From assembly GCA_035318925.1 (NCBI GenBank), contig DATHDS010000015.1, positions 1 to 64,000 on the forward strand: a stretch of DNA of 64,000 nucleotides, read 5' to 3'. Below the pieces are notes generated by a model, which saw nothing but the letters and a program-made list of their open reading frames with translations, was not told the DNA's origin and did no database searches. Positions 51,643-59,758 of this stretch are shown piece after piece. The DNA comes from VAXT01 sp035318925 (GTDB lineage: Bacteria > Actinomycetota > Thermoleophilia > Gaiellales > Gaiellaceae). Positions within the stretch are counted from its first letter, which is position 1. Each line of letters begins with the position of its first letter. A program made the position numbers and the translations under genes.

Positions 51643-52395
51643 TCACATCCCTAACCCTCCGTCGACGAGCAGCACCTCGCCCGTGATGAACGAGGCCTCG
51701 TCCGAGCACAGGAACCGTACCGCTCCTGCGACGTCCTCCGGGTCTCCGAGCTTGCCGAGGGGCGTATTCGCGAGCATCGCGTTCTGGGCCTCCTCGGGCA
51801 GCACGTCGGTCAACCGCGTATTGATGTACCCGGGTGCGACCACGTTTGCGCGCACGCCGCGGCTGCCGAGCTCGCGGGCGAGCGACTTCGTGAAGCCGAT
51901 GATTCCGGCCTTCGATGCGGCGTAGTTCGTCTGGCCCCAGTTGCCCCGCAGGCCAACGATGCTCGCGACGTTGACGATCGAACCAGCGCGCCGCTTCATC
52001 ATTCCCCGCGACGCCGCACGGCAGGTGTAGAAGACGCTGCTCAGGTTCGTGTCGATCACCGAGCGCCAGTCGTCGTCGGTCATTCGCGCGAGCACGCCGT
52101 CACGCGTGAGCCCCGCGTTGTTGACGAGGATGTTCAGGTCGCCGACCTCCTCGACCAGCGCGCGCGCCTCGTCCGGGTTCGAGACGTCTGCCTGAACCGC
52201 GCGGCCGCCGATCTCCTGGGCGACCGCCTCCGCTTCCTCCGCGCCCGATCGGTAGCCGACGACGACCGAGGCTCCGGCCTTGCCGAGCTCGACCGCGATC
52301 GCCCGGCCGATTCCACGCGAGCCCCCGGTGACGAGAGCCGTCCGCCCTTCGAGCGAGCAGAACTCAGGAGGGCTTGGCGGAATGTTGCTCGTCAC
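51643..52395 (-). CDS. fabG: 3-oxoacyl-ACP reductase
   Basis: A 250-residue classical short-chain dehydrogenase: TALVTGGSRGIGRAIA (NADPH loop), NNAGLTRD, the catalytic serine in NVASIVGLRG, YAASKAGIIGFTK (YxxxK), and LVDGGLGM at the C terminus. It reduces beta-ketoacyl-ACP. The first 10 codons, including the GTG start at 52395, lie inside dispersed element copy 2; no closer start codon exists before the cofactor motif. The element may have replaced the original start. Confidence 0.94.
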   Translation of the reverse strand: MTSNIPPSPPEFCSLEGRTALVTGGSRGIGRAIAVELGKAGASVVVGYRSGAEEAEAVAQEIGGRAVQADVSNPDEARALVEEVGDLNILVNNAGLTRDGVLARMTDDDWRSVIDTNLSSVFYTCRAASRGMMKRRAGSIVNVASIVGLRGNWGQTNYAASKAGIIGFTKSLARELGSRGVRANVVAPGYINTRLTDVLPEEAQNAMLANTPLGKLGDPEDVAGAVRFLCSDEASFITGEVLLVDGGLGM

Positions 52396-52529
52396 CGGGG
52401 TGCGATGCTCGTTCCGAGGCCGCGGACGCAGGGAGCCCCGATAGTTCTCACTATCGGGGCGACTGAGGACCCGGCCTCGGGGCGAGCAGCGCGGCCCGGT
52501 GGCTCAGCCATATTTCGCCAAACCCTCCT
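52366..52529 (+). repeat. dispersed inverted-repeat element, copy 2 of 3
   Basis: A 164 bp element with the same inverted termini and internal hairpin (52435-52445 with 52450-52460, loop TCTC) as copy 1 but without its extra 60 bases. It splits the fabD-fabG junction, overlaps the fabD TAG stop at one end, and supplies the fabG start codon at the other. It lies in antisense orientation to the fab genes. Confidence 0.92.
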
Positions 52530-53454
52530 ATGCAGCGGAGAGTTTCTCCTCAGCCTTGTCCAGCCCGGCGAGGTTGTTCACCGAGATCGTCTTCGCCGTG
52601 CGATCGATCCGCTTGACAAGGCCGGTGAGCACCGTGCTGGGCCCGACCTCGACGAAGGTCTTGACGCCCTCCTCGATGAGACCACGCGCGGCCTGGGTGA
52701 AACGAACCGGAGCCGTCAGCTGCTCGACGAGCAGCGACGCAATGCGCTGCGCAGGCTCGATCTTCGCCGTGACCGTCGACATGAACGGCGCAACCGGGTC
52801 GCGGAACCGCACGCGCTCGATCGCCGGGCGCAGACGGTCGGCGGCGCGGGCGATGATCGGACTGTGGAACGCGCCGGAGACCTTGAGCTTCACCGTGCGC
52901 CGGGCGCCGAGCTCCTCGGCTTTCGCGCAGAGCTCGTTCACGGCCTCCTGCTCGCCGGAGACGACGATCTGGCCCGGGCAGTTGTAGTTGGCGGGCCAGA
53001 CGCCCTCGATGTCCGCGCAGAGCCGCTCGACGATCTCGTCGTCGAGGCCGAGGATCGCAGCCATCGAGCCGTTGCTGATCCGTGCGGCCTCGGCCATCGC
53101 GAGCCCACGCTCGCGCACGAGCGCGATCGACTCGGACGGGGTCATGGACGACACCGCCGCAAGCGCCGTGAACTCTCCGACCGAATGGCCGACGACGTAG
53201 TCGGGCTCGAGGCCGCGGGCGCGCAGGGCGGCGAGCATGGCCAGGCTCGTGGCGACGAGCGCCGGCTGCTGGACTTCGGTCTCCACGAGCTCCTCGATCG
53301 GAGCGTCGAAGCAAAGCCGCTGCAGGTCGAGGCCCGAAGCCTCGCTGCCCTCGCGGAAGACCTCCATCGCCTCCGGGACGGCTTCGGCGATCTCTCTGCC
53401 CATCCCGACTTCAAGGGACCCTTGCCCCGGGAAGCAGAACGCGACGTTACTCAT
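52528..53454 (-). CDS. fabD: malonyl-CoA:ACP transacylase
   Basis: A 308-residue acyltransferase: CFPGQGS near the N terminus, QQPALVATSLAML, the nucleophile in VVGHSVGEFTALA (S91), the arginine-containing RGLAMAEAA segment, and the histidine in SGAFHSPI. It loads malonate on ACP. ATG 53454 overlaps the fabH stop by 4 bp (ATGA). Its stop overlaps element copy 2. Confidence 0.96.
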   Translation of the reverse strand: MSNVAFCFPGQGSLEVGMGREIAEAVPEAMEVFREGSEASGLDLQRLCFDAPIEELVETEVQQPALVATSLAMLAALRARGLEPDYVVGHSVGEFTALAAVSSMTPSESIALVRERGLAMAEAARISNGSMAAILGLDDEIVERLCADIEGVWPANYNCPGQIVVSGEQEAVNELCAKAEELGARRTVKLKVSGAFHSPIIARAADRLRPAIERVRFRDPVAPFMSTVTAKIEPAQRIASLLVEQLTAPVRFTQAARGLIEEGVKTFVEVGPSTVLTGLVKRIDRTAKTISVNNLAGLDKAEEKLSAA

Positions 53455-54476
53455 GCTGTGCCACCTTTCCCGTTCGCCGTCCATTCCATCAAAGCTGAGC
53501 CCCATGTGAGGCCGGCGCCCATTCCAGTCATCAGCACCATTTCGCCCGCAGCGAGCCGCCCGTCAGCCTCCGCATCGCCGAGCGCTAGCGGAATCGATCC
53601 CGAAGACGTGTTGCCATAGCGGTCTACGTTAACGACTGTCCTTTCTTCCGGGATGCCGAGCTTCCTCCGTGCGTAGTCGATGATCCGCACGTTGGCCTGA
53701 TGCGGGACGTAGACGTCGACGTCGTCCACGGCCACGCCGCATTCGCCGAGCACCTTCTCGGCCGAGTCGACGAGCACCCGGGTCGCAAACTTGAACACTT
53801 CGCGGCCGTTCATTTTCGCGAAATGTTGCCGTGCCGCGACCGTTTCGGCGGTCGCGGGGGCGCGAGAGCCCCCTGCGGGCATGTAGAGCTGCGGACCGCC
53901 CGAGCCGTCTGCGCCGAGCTCGAAGCCGAGAAAGCCCCCCTCGCCGACCCGCTCGAGCACGACCGCGCCCGCTCCGTCACCAAAGAGAACACACGTGCTG
54001 CGGTCTTCCCAGTCCACGATCTTCGAGAGCACGTCGCCGCCGATCACGAGCGCATTGCTCGCCAGGCCGCCGGCAATCATCCCGTGTGCCTGGACGAGCG
54101 CGTACACGAAGCCCGTGCAGCCGGCGGAGAGGTCGTACGCGGCCGCATCCTTCGCGCCGAGCTGGTCGGCGATGATGGCGCCGGTCGAGGGGAAGAGCAT
54201 GTCGGGCGTCACGGTCGCCACGACGATCAGGTCAAGCGCCGAGGCCTTCAGCCGGGCCTGCTCGAGGGCCGCCTCGGCTGCGGGCAGCGAGACGTCCGAC
54301 AGCGCCTCATCAGGGCCGGCGACGCGGCGCTCGCGGATCCCGGTCCGTTCGAGGATCCACTCGTCCGAGGTGTCGACCCGCTTTGCGATCTCGTCGTTCG
54401 TCATCACGCGCGCCGGTGCGTTCGAGCCGATGCCGGTGATCGAGATGCGTCCGTTGGCGGTCGCGGTCGCGATCAC
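53451..54476 (-). CDS. fabH: beta-ketoacyl-ACP synthase III
   Basis: A 341-residue initiator condensing enzyme: ITGIGSNAPARVMTNDEIA, the WILERTGIRERR block, catalytic cysteine in DLSAGCTGFVYAL (C120), histidine in VPHQANVRI, and asparagine in RYGNTSSGSIP. It condenses an acyl-CoA primer with malonyl-ACP. GTG 54476 overlaps the fabZ stop by 4 bp (GTGA); the longer open frame upstream is antiphase to fabZ. Confidence 0.96.
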   Translation of the reverse strand: MIATATANGRISITGIGSNAPARVMTNDEIAKRVDTSDEWILERTGIRERRVAGPDEALSDVSLPAAEAALEQARLKASALDLIVVATVTPDMLFPSTGAIIADQLGAKDAAAYDLSAGCTGFVYALVQAHGMIAGGLASNALVIGGDVLSKIVDWEDRSTCVLFGDGAGAVVLERVGEGGFLGFELGADGSGGPQLYMPAGGSRAPATAETVAARQHFAKMNGREVFKFATRVLVDSAEKVLGECGVAVDDVDVYVPHQANVRIIDYARRKLGIPEERTVVNVDRYGNTSSGSIPLALGDAEADGRLAAGEMVLMTGMGAGLTWGSALMEWTANGKGGTA

Positions 54477-54916
54477 GACCGGTCCACCGCAAACGTCAGG
54501 GTTCCGCGTGCGGCGAGCTCGCCGCCGACGCGAGCCTCCGCCCGTCCCTTGCCGATCGGGCCGCGGGCGCGCTCGAGCTCGCAGGACAGCTCCAGCTCGT
54601 CGCCGGGCTCCACGATCCGCTTGAAGCGGACCCCGTCGATCCCCGCGAAGAGCGCCAGGCGGCCTCGGTTCTCCTCCTGCGAGAGCACGGCGACGGCCCC
54701 CGTCTGAGCCATCGCCTCGACGATCAGCACCCCGGGCATGATCGGCCGGCCGGGAAAGTGCCCGGCCAGGTACCACTCGTCGGGCTGAACGCGCTTGCGC
54801 GCAACCGCACGCGCTCCCGGCTCCAGTTCGACGACCTCGTCGATCAGCAGAAAGGGATCGCGATGCGGCAGGATCGCCTCGATCTCTGCCTTCCCAAGCG
54901 GCACCTTCGTCTCCAC
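54473..54916 (-). CDS. fabZ: 3-hydroxyacyl-ACP dehydratase
   Basis: A 147-residue hot-dog-fold dehydratase of usual length: ILPHRDPFLLIDEVVELEPG with the active-site histidine, and HFPGRPIMPGVLIVEAMAQTGA with the acid residue. First gene of the leftward fatty-acid cluster. The GTG start has TACACT 9 nt upstream. Confidence 0.96.
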   Translation of the reverse strand: METKVPLGKAEIEAILPHRDPFLLIDEVVELEPGARAVARKRVQPDEWYLAGHFPGRPIMPGVLIVEAMAQTGAVAVLSQEENRGRLALFAGIDGVRFKRIVEPGDELELSCELERARGPIGKGRAEARVGGELAARGTLTFAVDRS

Positions 54917-54924
54917 CAGCGGCC

Positions 54925-54931
54925 TAGTGTA
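54925..54931. promoter_or_regulatory. symmetric TANNNTA core between fabZ and birA
   Basis: TAGTGTA reads as TAGTGT 8 nt before birA GTG (54939) and as TACACT 9 nt before fabZ GTG (54916). A divergent pair with a 22 bp gap. Confidence 0.5.
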
Positions 54932-54938
54932 GTCAGGA

Positions 54939-55526
54939 GTGTCCCAGTCGCTCGCAGCGGAGTTCGTGGTTCCGCGCCTGCGCGGCAGGTTCGGTCGACC
55001 CTATCTCTATGCCGAGACCTGCCCTTCGACCCAGAGGATGCTCGGCCAGGAGCACTCCGAGGGCGCGGTCGCGGTCGCCGAGGAGCAGACCGAGGGACGC
55101 GGCCGGCTCGGCCGGAAGTGGCTTTCTCCTCCCGGCGTCAGCATCCTCTGCTCGATCCTGCTCGAGCCGCCGGTCGAGACCCACCGCCTGCCGGAGCTCT
55201 CCCTCGTCGCGGGCAAAGCGTGCGCCGAGGCGATCGCCACGGTCACCGGGCTCGAGCCGGAGATCAAGCTCCCGAACGACATCCTGCTCGGCGGCCGCAA
55301 GGCGGCCGGCATCCTCGCCGAGGCGCGCGACGGCCGAGTCGTGCTGGGCATCGGGATCAACGTCAACGTGCCGGCTGGGCAGCTCCCGACGGAGGTCGAC
55401 CGGCCCGCGACCTCCCTGCTCGTGGAGACTGGCCACGAGGTCGACCGCGCTCAGCTGCTTGTCGAGCTCCTCGTCGCGCTGGAGCGCCGCTACGACCGGT
55501 GGGTAGAGGTCGCTACGGGTACGTGA
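54939..55526 (+). CDS. birA: biotin--[acetyl-CoA-carboxylase] ligase, short monofunctional
   Basis: A 195-residue ligase: AETCPSTQ, the biotinyl-AMP loop TEGRGRLGRKW, the catalytic-site lysine in IKLPNDILL, KAAGILAE, and GIGINVNVP. It lacks both the N-terminal DNA-binding domain and the usual C-terminal SH3-like domain, so it should be a pure ligase that biotinylates the BCCP/AccC partner of the neighbouring AccAD. It shares a promoter region with fabZ, linking biotinylation to fatty-acid synthesis. Confidence 0.92.
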   Translation: MSQSLAAEFVVPRLRGRFGRPYLYAETCPSTQRMLGQEHSEGAVAVAEEQTEGRGRLGRKWLSPPGVSILCSILLEPPVETHRLPELSLVAGKACAEAIATVTGLEPEIKLPNDILLGGRKAAGILAEARDGRVVLGIGINVNVPAGQLPTEVDRPATSLLVETGHEVDRAQLLVELLVALERRYDRWVEVATGT

Positions 55527-57579
55527 AGACGCGGCCGTCGTTTCCTGCGAAATCGCGCGCGACCGCACGGAACGTCGAGTAGGCGCCGCCGGGAGCGATC
55601 CTGAAGCGGCCCGGCCGGAGGCGGCGCCGGGTGACCGTCCGTGTCCCGTTGAAGACCGCGGTCACGTCGGACGGCTCATTGACCCAGAAGGTCAACGTCG
55701 TGGACGAGAGCAGCCGCAGACGCGGGCCGGTCGTGTCCACCGCGAAGGGCACGGTCAAGCGAGTCGTCGTGACGGCCGAGGTCGCGCGCACGTCGGCCCG
55801 GTACTCCCGCTCGCCGGCTCCGCGCCGGAAGCGGCCGTTCCACTCGATCGTCTGCGGCCCTGCCTCGAGCGGGCCGGCGAAGACCTGCCCGAGCACCCGC
55901 TGGCCCAGGCGCACGTTCAGCGAGACCTGGGCGGGGCCGTTCAACTGGAAGTGAAAGCCGATCGTGTCGAGACGGCCGTCCCCGTTCGGCGAGAAGACCC
56001 GCGGCACGGCGCTCAAGCCCGCAAGCGTTCGATCCACGGTCACTGAGACCGTCGCCGTCGTGTCGATGCCGAGAGCGTTGCGCGCGGTGAGCACGATCCC
56101 GTAGCGGCCGTCGGCCAGCCCGGTCGCATCCCAGGGGAAACTGAACGACCCCGCGCTGCGCTGCTCGACGAAGAGCGTCGTCACGGGGGTACCGGTCGAG
56201 TCGACCACGGTCGCCGTGACGAGGGACGCCTCGCGCAGGTGGTAGCTGATCACCGTTCGTTCGCGGAGCCCGTCGCCGTTGGGCGTGATCAGCGCAGGTC
56301 GGGCGAGCGCGGTCAGCGCGGACTGGTTGGAGGTGCCGGCCACGACCCCCGTTGCCGGCCGAAGCGTGGGCCCGGCGTCGATCGCGTACCGATAGCGCCC
56401 GGCCGGAACCGTCCTGGCATCCCACGTCCAGTCGACGTCCGTGCCGGTCCCCTCACCGTTCGCGACGACATTCCCGTCCGGCTCGGTGACGACGACCGAC
56501 CAGGACAGCGCCTCGGTGAGGGTCGCGGTGAAATGCACGAAGCCTCCCGGCGAGCCCGACGCAACGGGGGAATAGAGCTTCGGCAGCCCGGTCTCGGCGA
56601 CGCTCCGTGTAAGCGCGGGCAGGGCTGCGTAGAGCCGGTTGCCCGGACACGTCGTGTAGCCCGTGTCGCGGTGGCCCGAAATCGAGCGCAGCCTGATGTT
56701 GCGGCCCGCCGGAAAGCGCGGGTTTCCGCTCGAGCGATAGGTGAGCGTGGAGAGCGGGTCGACGTGCGCGACGTCGAGCCGCCAGGCGATGAGACGGGTC
56801 AGTGCGTCGCGGGCAGCGGCCGAGGGCGGGGTGTCTGTGTAGCTCCCGATCAGCGCGATCCCCGTCGAGCCCGAGTTGAAGCCCTGGGCATGGGCGCCGA
56901 CGACGCTCCGGTCGACTCCCCCGTAGCGGCCTTCGAAGATCTGGCCGTACTTGTCGACGAGGAAGTTGTAGCCGATGTCGTCCCAGCCGTTCCCGAGCAC
57001 GTGATAGCGCTGGATCCCGCGGACGATCGAAGCCGATTGGGCTCGGGTGTACGAGTTCGAGCCGGCCGTGTGATGGACGATGGCGAACCGCACCGAGTCT
57101 GCGTAATGCGGCGGGCCGCGCCTGATGTGCTCGTTTGCGCCCCAGCTTGACCGGGAGAGGATGAGCGGCGAGCCGGCGATCGAGACGGCGCGCAGGGGCC
57201 GAGCCTTCACGGGACTCCAGACGTAATACGCGCGCAGCCGGGTGACGCCCCTAGAGGTTCTCACCTGAAGCCGGTTCGAAGGGCCGGTCCAGTACGGGCT
57301 CCCGAGCTGCCAGCCGCGGGCTCGCAGCTCACGCGTGCGCAGGTCGGGGCGGTCGTCCTCGGGCGCTGCGTCATGCCACCCGCTCCACCGTCCGGACACG
57401 CTCCGTGTACGGAACGAAACAGTGCCGATCCCCTGCCAGTGGAGCCCGACGAGATCGAACCGCGCGTGCGCGCTGTGCGTGCCTCGCGGCAGATCGCGGG
57501 CCGTCATCGTCGTCCCGGCTGCGAGCGCTGTGCCAGGAGCGAGGAAGAGAAAGAGCAGGGCGAAACGGATGAGCTTCAT
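55513..57579 (-). CDS. secreted N-acetylmuramoyl-L-alanine amidase (PGRP type) with FlgD-like repeats
   Basis: A 688-residue exported protein (signal peptide about 1-21). A beta-rich N-terminal region (about 25-135) precedes the amidase_2/PGRP domain (about 140-310): LILSRSSWGANE, VRFAIVHHTAGSN (first zinc histidine), DIGYNFLVDKYGQIFEGR, and SGHRDTGYTTCPG (second histidine and cysteine). The C-terminal half has FlgD-type Ig-like modules with ITPNGDGLRE and FSPNGDGRLD, probably wall-anchoring. It cleaves the glycan-peptide bond in peptidoglycan. TAGAGA lies 9 nt upstream of the ATG. Its 3' end overlaps birA by 14 bp. Confidence 0.92.
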   Translation of the reverse strand: MKLIRFALLFLFLAPGTALAAGTTMTARDLPRGTHSAHARFDLVGLHWQGIGTVSFRTRSVSGRWSGWHDAAPEDDRPDLRTRELRARGWQLGSPYWTGPSNRLQVRTSRGVTRLRAYYVWSPVKARPLRAVSIAGSPLILSRSSWGANEHIRRGPPHYADSVRFAIVHHTAGSNSYTRAQSASIVRGIQRYHVLGNGWDDIGYNFLVDKYGQIFEGRYGGVDRSVVGAHAQGFNSGSTGIALIGSYTDTPPSAAARDALTRLIAWRLDVAHVDPLSTLTYRSSGNPRFPAGRNIRLRSISGHRDTGYTTCPGNRLYAALPALTRSVAETGLPKLYSPVASGSPGGFVHFTATLTEALSWSVVVTEPDGNVVANGEGTGTDVDWTWDARTVPAGRYRYAIDAGPTLRPATGVVAGTSNQSALTALARPALITPNGDGLRERTVISYHLREASLVTATVVDSTGTPVTTLFVEQRSAGSFSFPWDATGLADGRYGIVLTARNALGIDTTATVSVTVDRTLAGLSAVPRVFSPNGDGRLDTIGFHFQLNGPAQVSLNVRLGQRVLGQVFAGPLEAGPQTIEWNGRFRRGAGEREYRADVRATSAVTTTRLTVPFAVDTTGPRLRLLSSTTLTFWVNEPSDVTAVFNGTRTVTRRRLRPGRFRIAPGGAYSTFRAVARDFAGNDGRVFTYP

Positions 57580-57643
57580 GGGCGGCGCTCTCTACGGAAG
57601 CAGAGACCGGAGCAACCCTCAAGGCCGAACGCCCGGTCCCAGA

Positions 57644-57649
57644 TACAAT
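57644..57649 (+). promoter_or_regulatory. -10 element for the nfeD operon
   Basis: TACAAT, nearly a consensus -10, ends 8 nt before GTG 57658, so the message is probably leaderless. Confidence 0.55.
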
Positions 57650-57657
57650 CCTTACAA

Positions 57658-58974
57658 GTGAAAGGGCCGCTTCTGCGGGTATTTCTTCTCGCGCTAGGCG
57701 CGGCTTTGCTGTTCTGCGCCACCGCCTCAGCTACGCCGTCACGGCCGCATGTCCTTGCGGTCAAGTTCGAAAGTGACGTCAACCCGGTCACGCAGTCCTA
57801 CGTCAACACACAGATCTCGCACGCAAACCGGGATCACTTGGACGCGGTCGTGATCCTGCTCGACACGCCCGGCGGGCTCAGCACGTCGATGCAAAAGATC
57901 TTCAAGGCGGAGCTCGCCTCGAAGATCCCCGTCATCGTCTACGTCTCGCCTCCGGGCTCTCGGGCCGCGTCAGCGGGAGTCTGGATCAGCGAAGCGGCGG
58001 ACATCCTGGCGATGGCGCCGCAGACGAACATCGGCTCGTCGACTCCCATCGACGTCGGCGGCGGCAACATCCAGAGCGACCTCCGGCGAAAGGTGATCAA
58101 CGACGCGGCAGCCTCTCTCCGGGAGCTCGCGCGGACGCACGGCCGCAACGTCCAGTGGGCCGACTCGGCAGTGCGCAAGGCCTCGAACCTCGGCGCCACC
58201 GAGGCGCTGCAGCAGAACGTGATCGACGTCATGGCCCCGAACTTGCCCGCACTCCTCGACAAGATCGACGGGCGGACGACGACGCCGAAAGGGCTCGTCC
58301 TGCACACGGCCGGGGCGCAGATCACCACGGTCGACATGTCGCTGTGGCAGAAGATCCTGAACACGCTGATCGACCCCAACCTGATCGTCCTCTTCATGTC
58401 GATCGGGACGCTCGGGATCATCGTCGAGCTCTGGAACCCGGGTCTCATCTTCCCCGGCACATTCGGAGCGATCTGCCTCATCCTCGGGCTCTTCGGGCTC
58501 CAGGTGCTCCCGATCAGCGCGGCGGGGCTCTTGCTGATGCTGCTCGCGTTCGCCTTCTTCGCCGCGGAGGCCTTCGTCCCGACACACGGTGCGATCACGC
58601 TCGCGGGAGCAGTCTGCTTTGTCATCGGCTCGCTCCTCCTGTTCGAGCCGGCGGGCAGCGCGTACAAAGTCTCGCTCCCCGTCGTCCTTGCGATCGCGGG
58701 CACGCTCGCGGCGTCCATGGCCCTCGTCGGAGTCAAGCTCGTTCAGGTGCGGCGGGCGCCGGTCGTGACCGGCACCAGCGAGCTCATCGGCCAGGCCGGC
58801 GTCGTGCGGGAAACGCTCGGCCCGGAGGGACTCGTCTTCGTCCGCGGAGAGCTCTGGCGGGCTCGAACCGAAGGCGAGCCGCTCCCGCCCGGCACGCCCG
58901 TGCGGGTCGACCAGATCGACGACGGCCTCGTGCTCGAGGTCGAACGCGCTGAAGAACCGACCGTCGTCACATAG
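57658..58974 (+). CDS. NfeD-family protein with ClpP-class serine protease domain
   Basis: A 438-residue membrane protein. Signal or anchor helix about 5-22, then a ClpP-class protease domain (about 28-230) with ILLDTPGGLSTSMQ, VYVSPPGSRAASAGVWISEAAD (serine in AASAG), and GATEALQQNVIDVMA. Four or five helices (about 240-360) follow and the C terminus is an OB-fold NfeD domain (about 370-438, LIGQAGVVRETL and VFVRGELWRA). It pairs with the adjacent slipin, the common nfeD-slipin unit thought to manage membrane domains. GTG 57658 is chosen; the upstream frame runs over the divergent amidase. Confidence 0.92.
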   Translation: MKGPLLRVFLLALGAALLFCATASATPSRPHVLAVKFESDVNPVTQSYVNTQISHANRDHLDAVVILLDTPGGLSTSMQKIFKAELASKIPVIVYVSPPGSRAASAGVWISEAADILAMAPQTNIGSSTPIDVGGGNIQSDLRRKVINDAAASLRELARTHGRNVQWADSAVRKASNLGATEALQQNVIDVMAPNLPALLDKIDGRTTTPKGLVLHTAGAQITTVDMSLWQKILNTLIDPNLIVLFMSIGTLGIIVELWNPGLIFPGTFGAICLILGLFGLQVLPISAAGLLLMLLAFAFFAAEAFVPTHGAITLAGAVCFVIGSLLLFEPAGSAYKVSLPVVLAIAGTLAASMALVGVKLVQVRRAPVVTGTSELIGQAGVVRETLGPEGLVFVRGELWRARTEGEPLPPGTPVRVDQIDDGLVLEVERAEEPTVVT

Positions 58975-58984
58975 GATCTAGCTC

Positions 58985-59758
58985 GTGGCCGCGCTGATCG
59001 CAGTTGCCGCAGTCGCAGTTCTCGCGCTGATCATCCTCTCGTCGGCGGTCCGAGTCGCACGCGAGTACGAGCGCGGTGTGATCTTCCGCCTCGGCCGCCT
59101 GAAGTCGCCGCCGAAGGGCCCGGGCCTCTTCCTGCTCATCCCGATCTTCGACAAGATGGTCCGAGTCGACCTGCGCACGGTGACGCTGAACGTCCCGCCG
59201 CAGGAGGTGATCACGAAGGACAACGTGCCGGTCCGCGTGAACGCCGTCGCGTACTTCCGCATCATCGACCCCGAGAAGGCGATCGTGCAGATCGAGAACT
59301 TCATGGTCGCGACCTCGCAGATCTCGCAGACGACGCTGCGCAGCGTGCTCGGCCAGCACTCGCTCGACGAGCTGCTCTCGGAGCGCGACAAGATCAACGC
59401 GATCCTCCAGCAGATCATCGACGAGGCGACCTCGCCCTGGGGCATCAAGGTCTCGATCGTCGAGGTCAAGGACGTCGAGATCCCCGGCGGCATGCAGCGC
59501 GCGATGGCCCGCCAGGCCGAGGCCGAGCGCGAGCGGCGCGCAAAGGTGATCGCAGCCGAGGGCGAGTTCCAGGCCTCCGAGCGGTTGAAGGACGCCGCCC
59601 AGGTGCTGTCGGAGAATCCGATGTCGCTTCAGCTCCGGTTCCTGCAGACGATGCTCGAGATCAGCTCGGAGCGCTCGTCGACGATCATCCTGCCGCTGCC
59701 GATCGAGCTCTTCCGGCCGTTGATCGAGAGCTCGCAGGGCTACGGGCAGAAGAGCTGA
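58985..59758 (+). CDS. slipin / SPFH (band 7) membrane protein
   Basis: A 257-residue protein with one N-terminal hydrophobic segment (about 1-19) and the SPFH domain: REYERGVIFRLGRLKSPPKGPGLFLLIP, VPPQEVITKDNVPVRVNAVAYFRI, QTTLRSVLGQHSLDELLSERDKIN, WGIKVSIVEVKDVEIP. A charged helix (MARQAEAERERRAKVIAAEGE) precedes the C terminus. It forms membrane microdomain scaffolds. The start is GTG, 10 bp after nfeD. Confidence 0.94.
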   Translation: MAALIAVAAVAVLALIILSSAVRVAREYERGVIFRLGRLKSPPKGPGLFLLIPIFDKMVRVDLRTVTLNVPPQEVITKDNVPVRVNAVAYFRIIDPEKAIVQIENFMVATSQISQTTLRSVLGQHSLDELLSERDKINAILQQIIDEATSPWGIKVSIVEVKDVEIPGGMQRAMARQAEAERERRAKVIAAEGEFQASERLKDAAQVLSENPMSLQLRFLQTMLEISSERSSTIILPLPIELFRPLIESSQGYGQKS

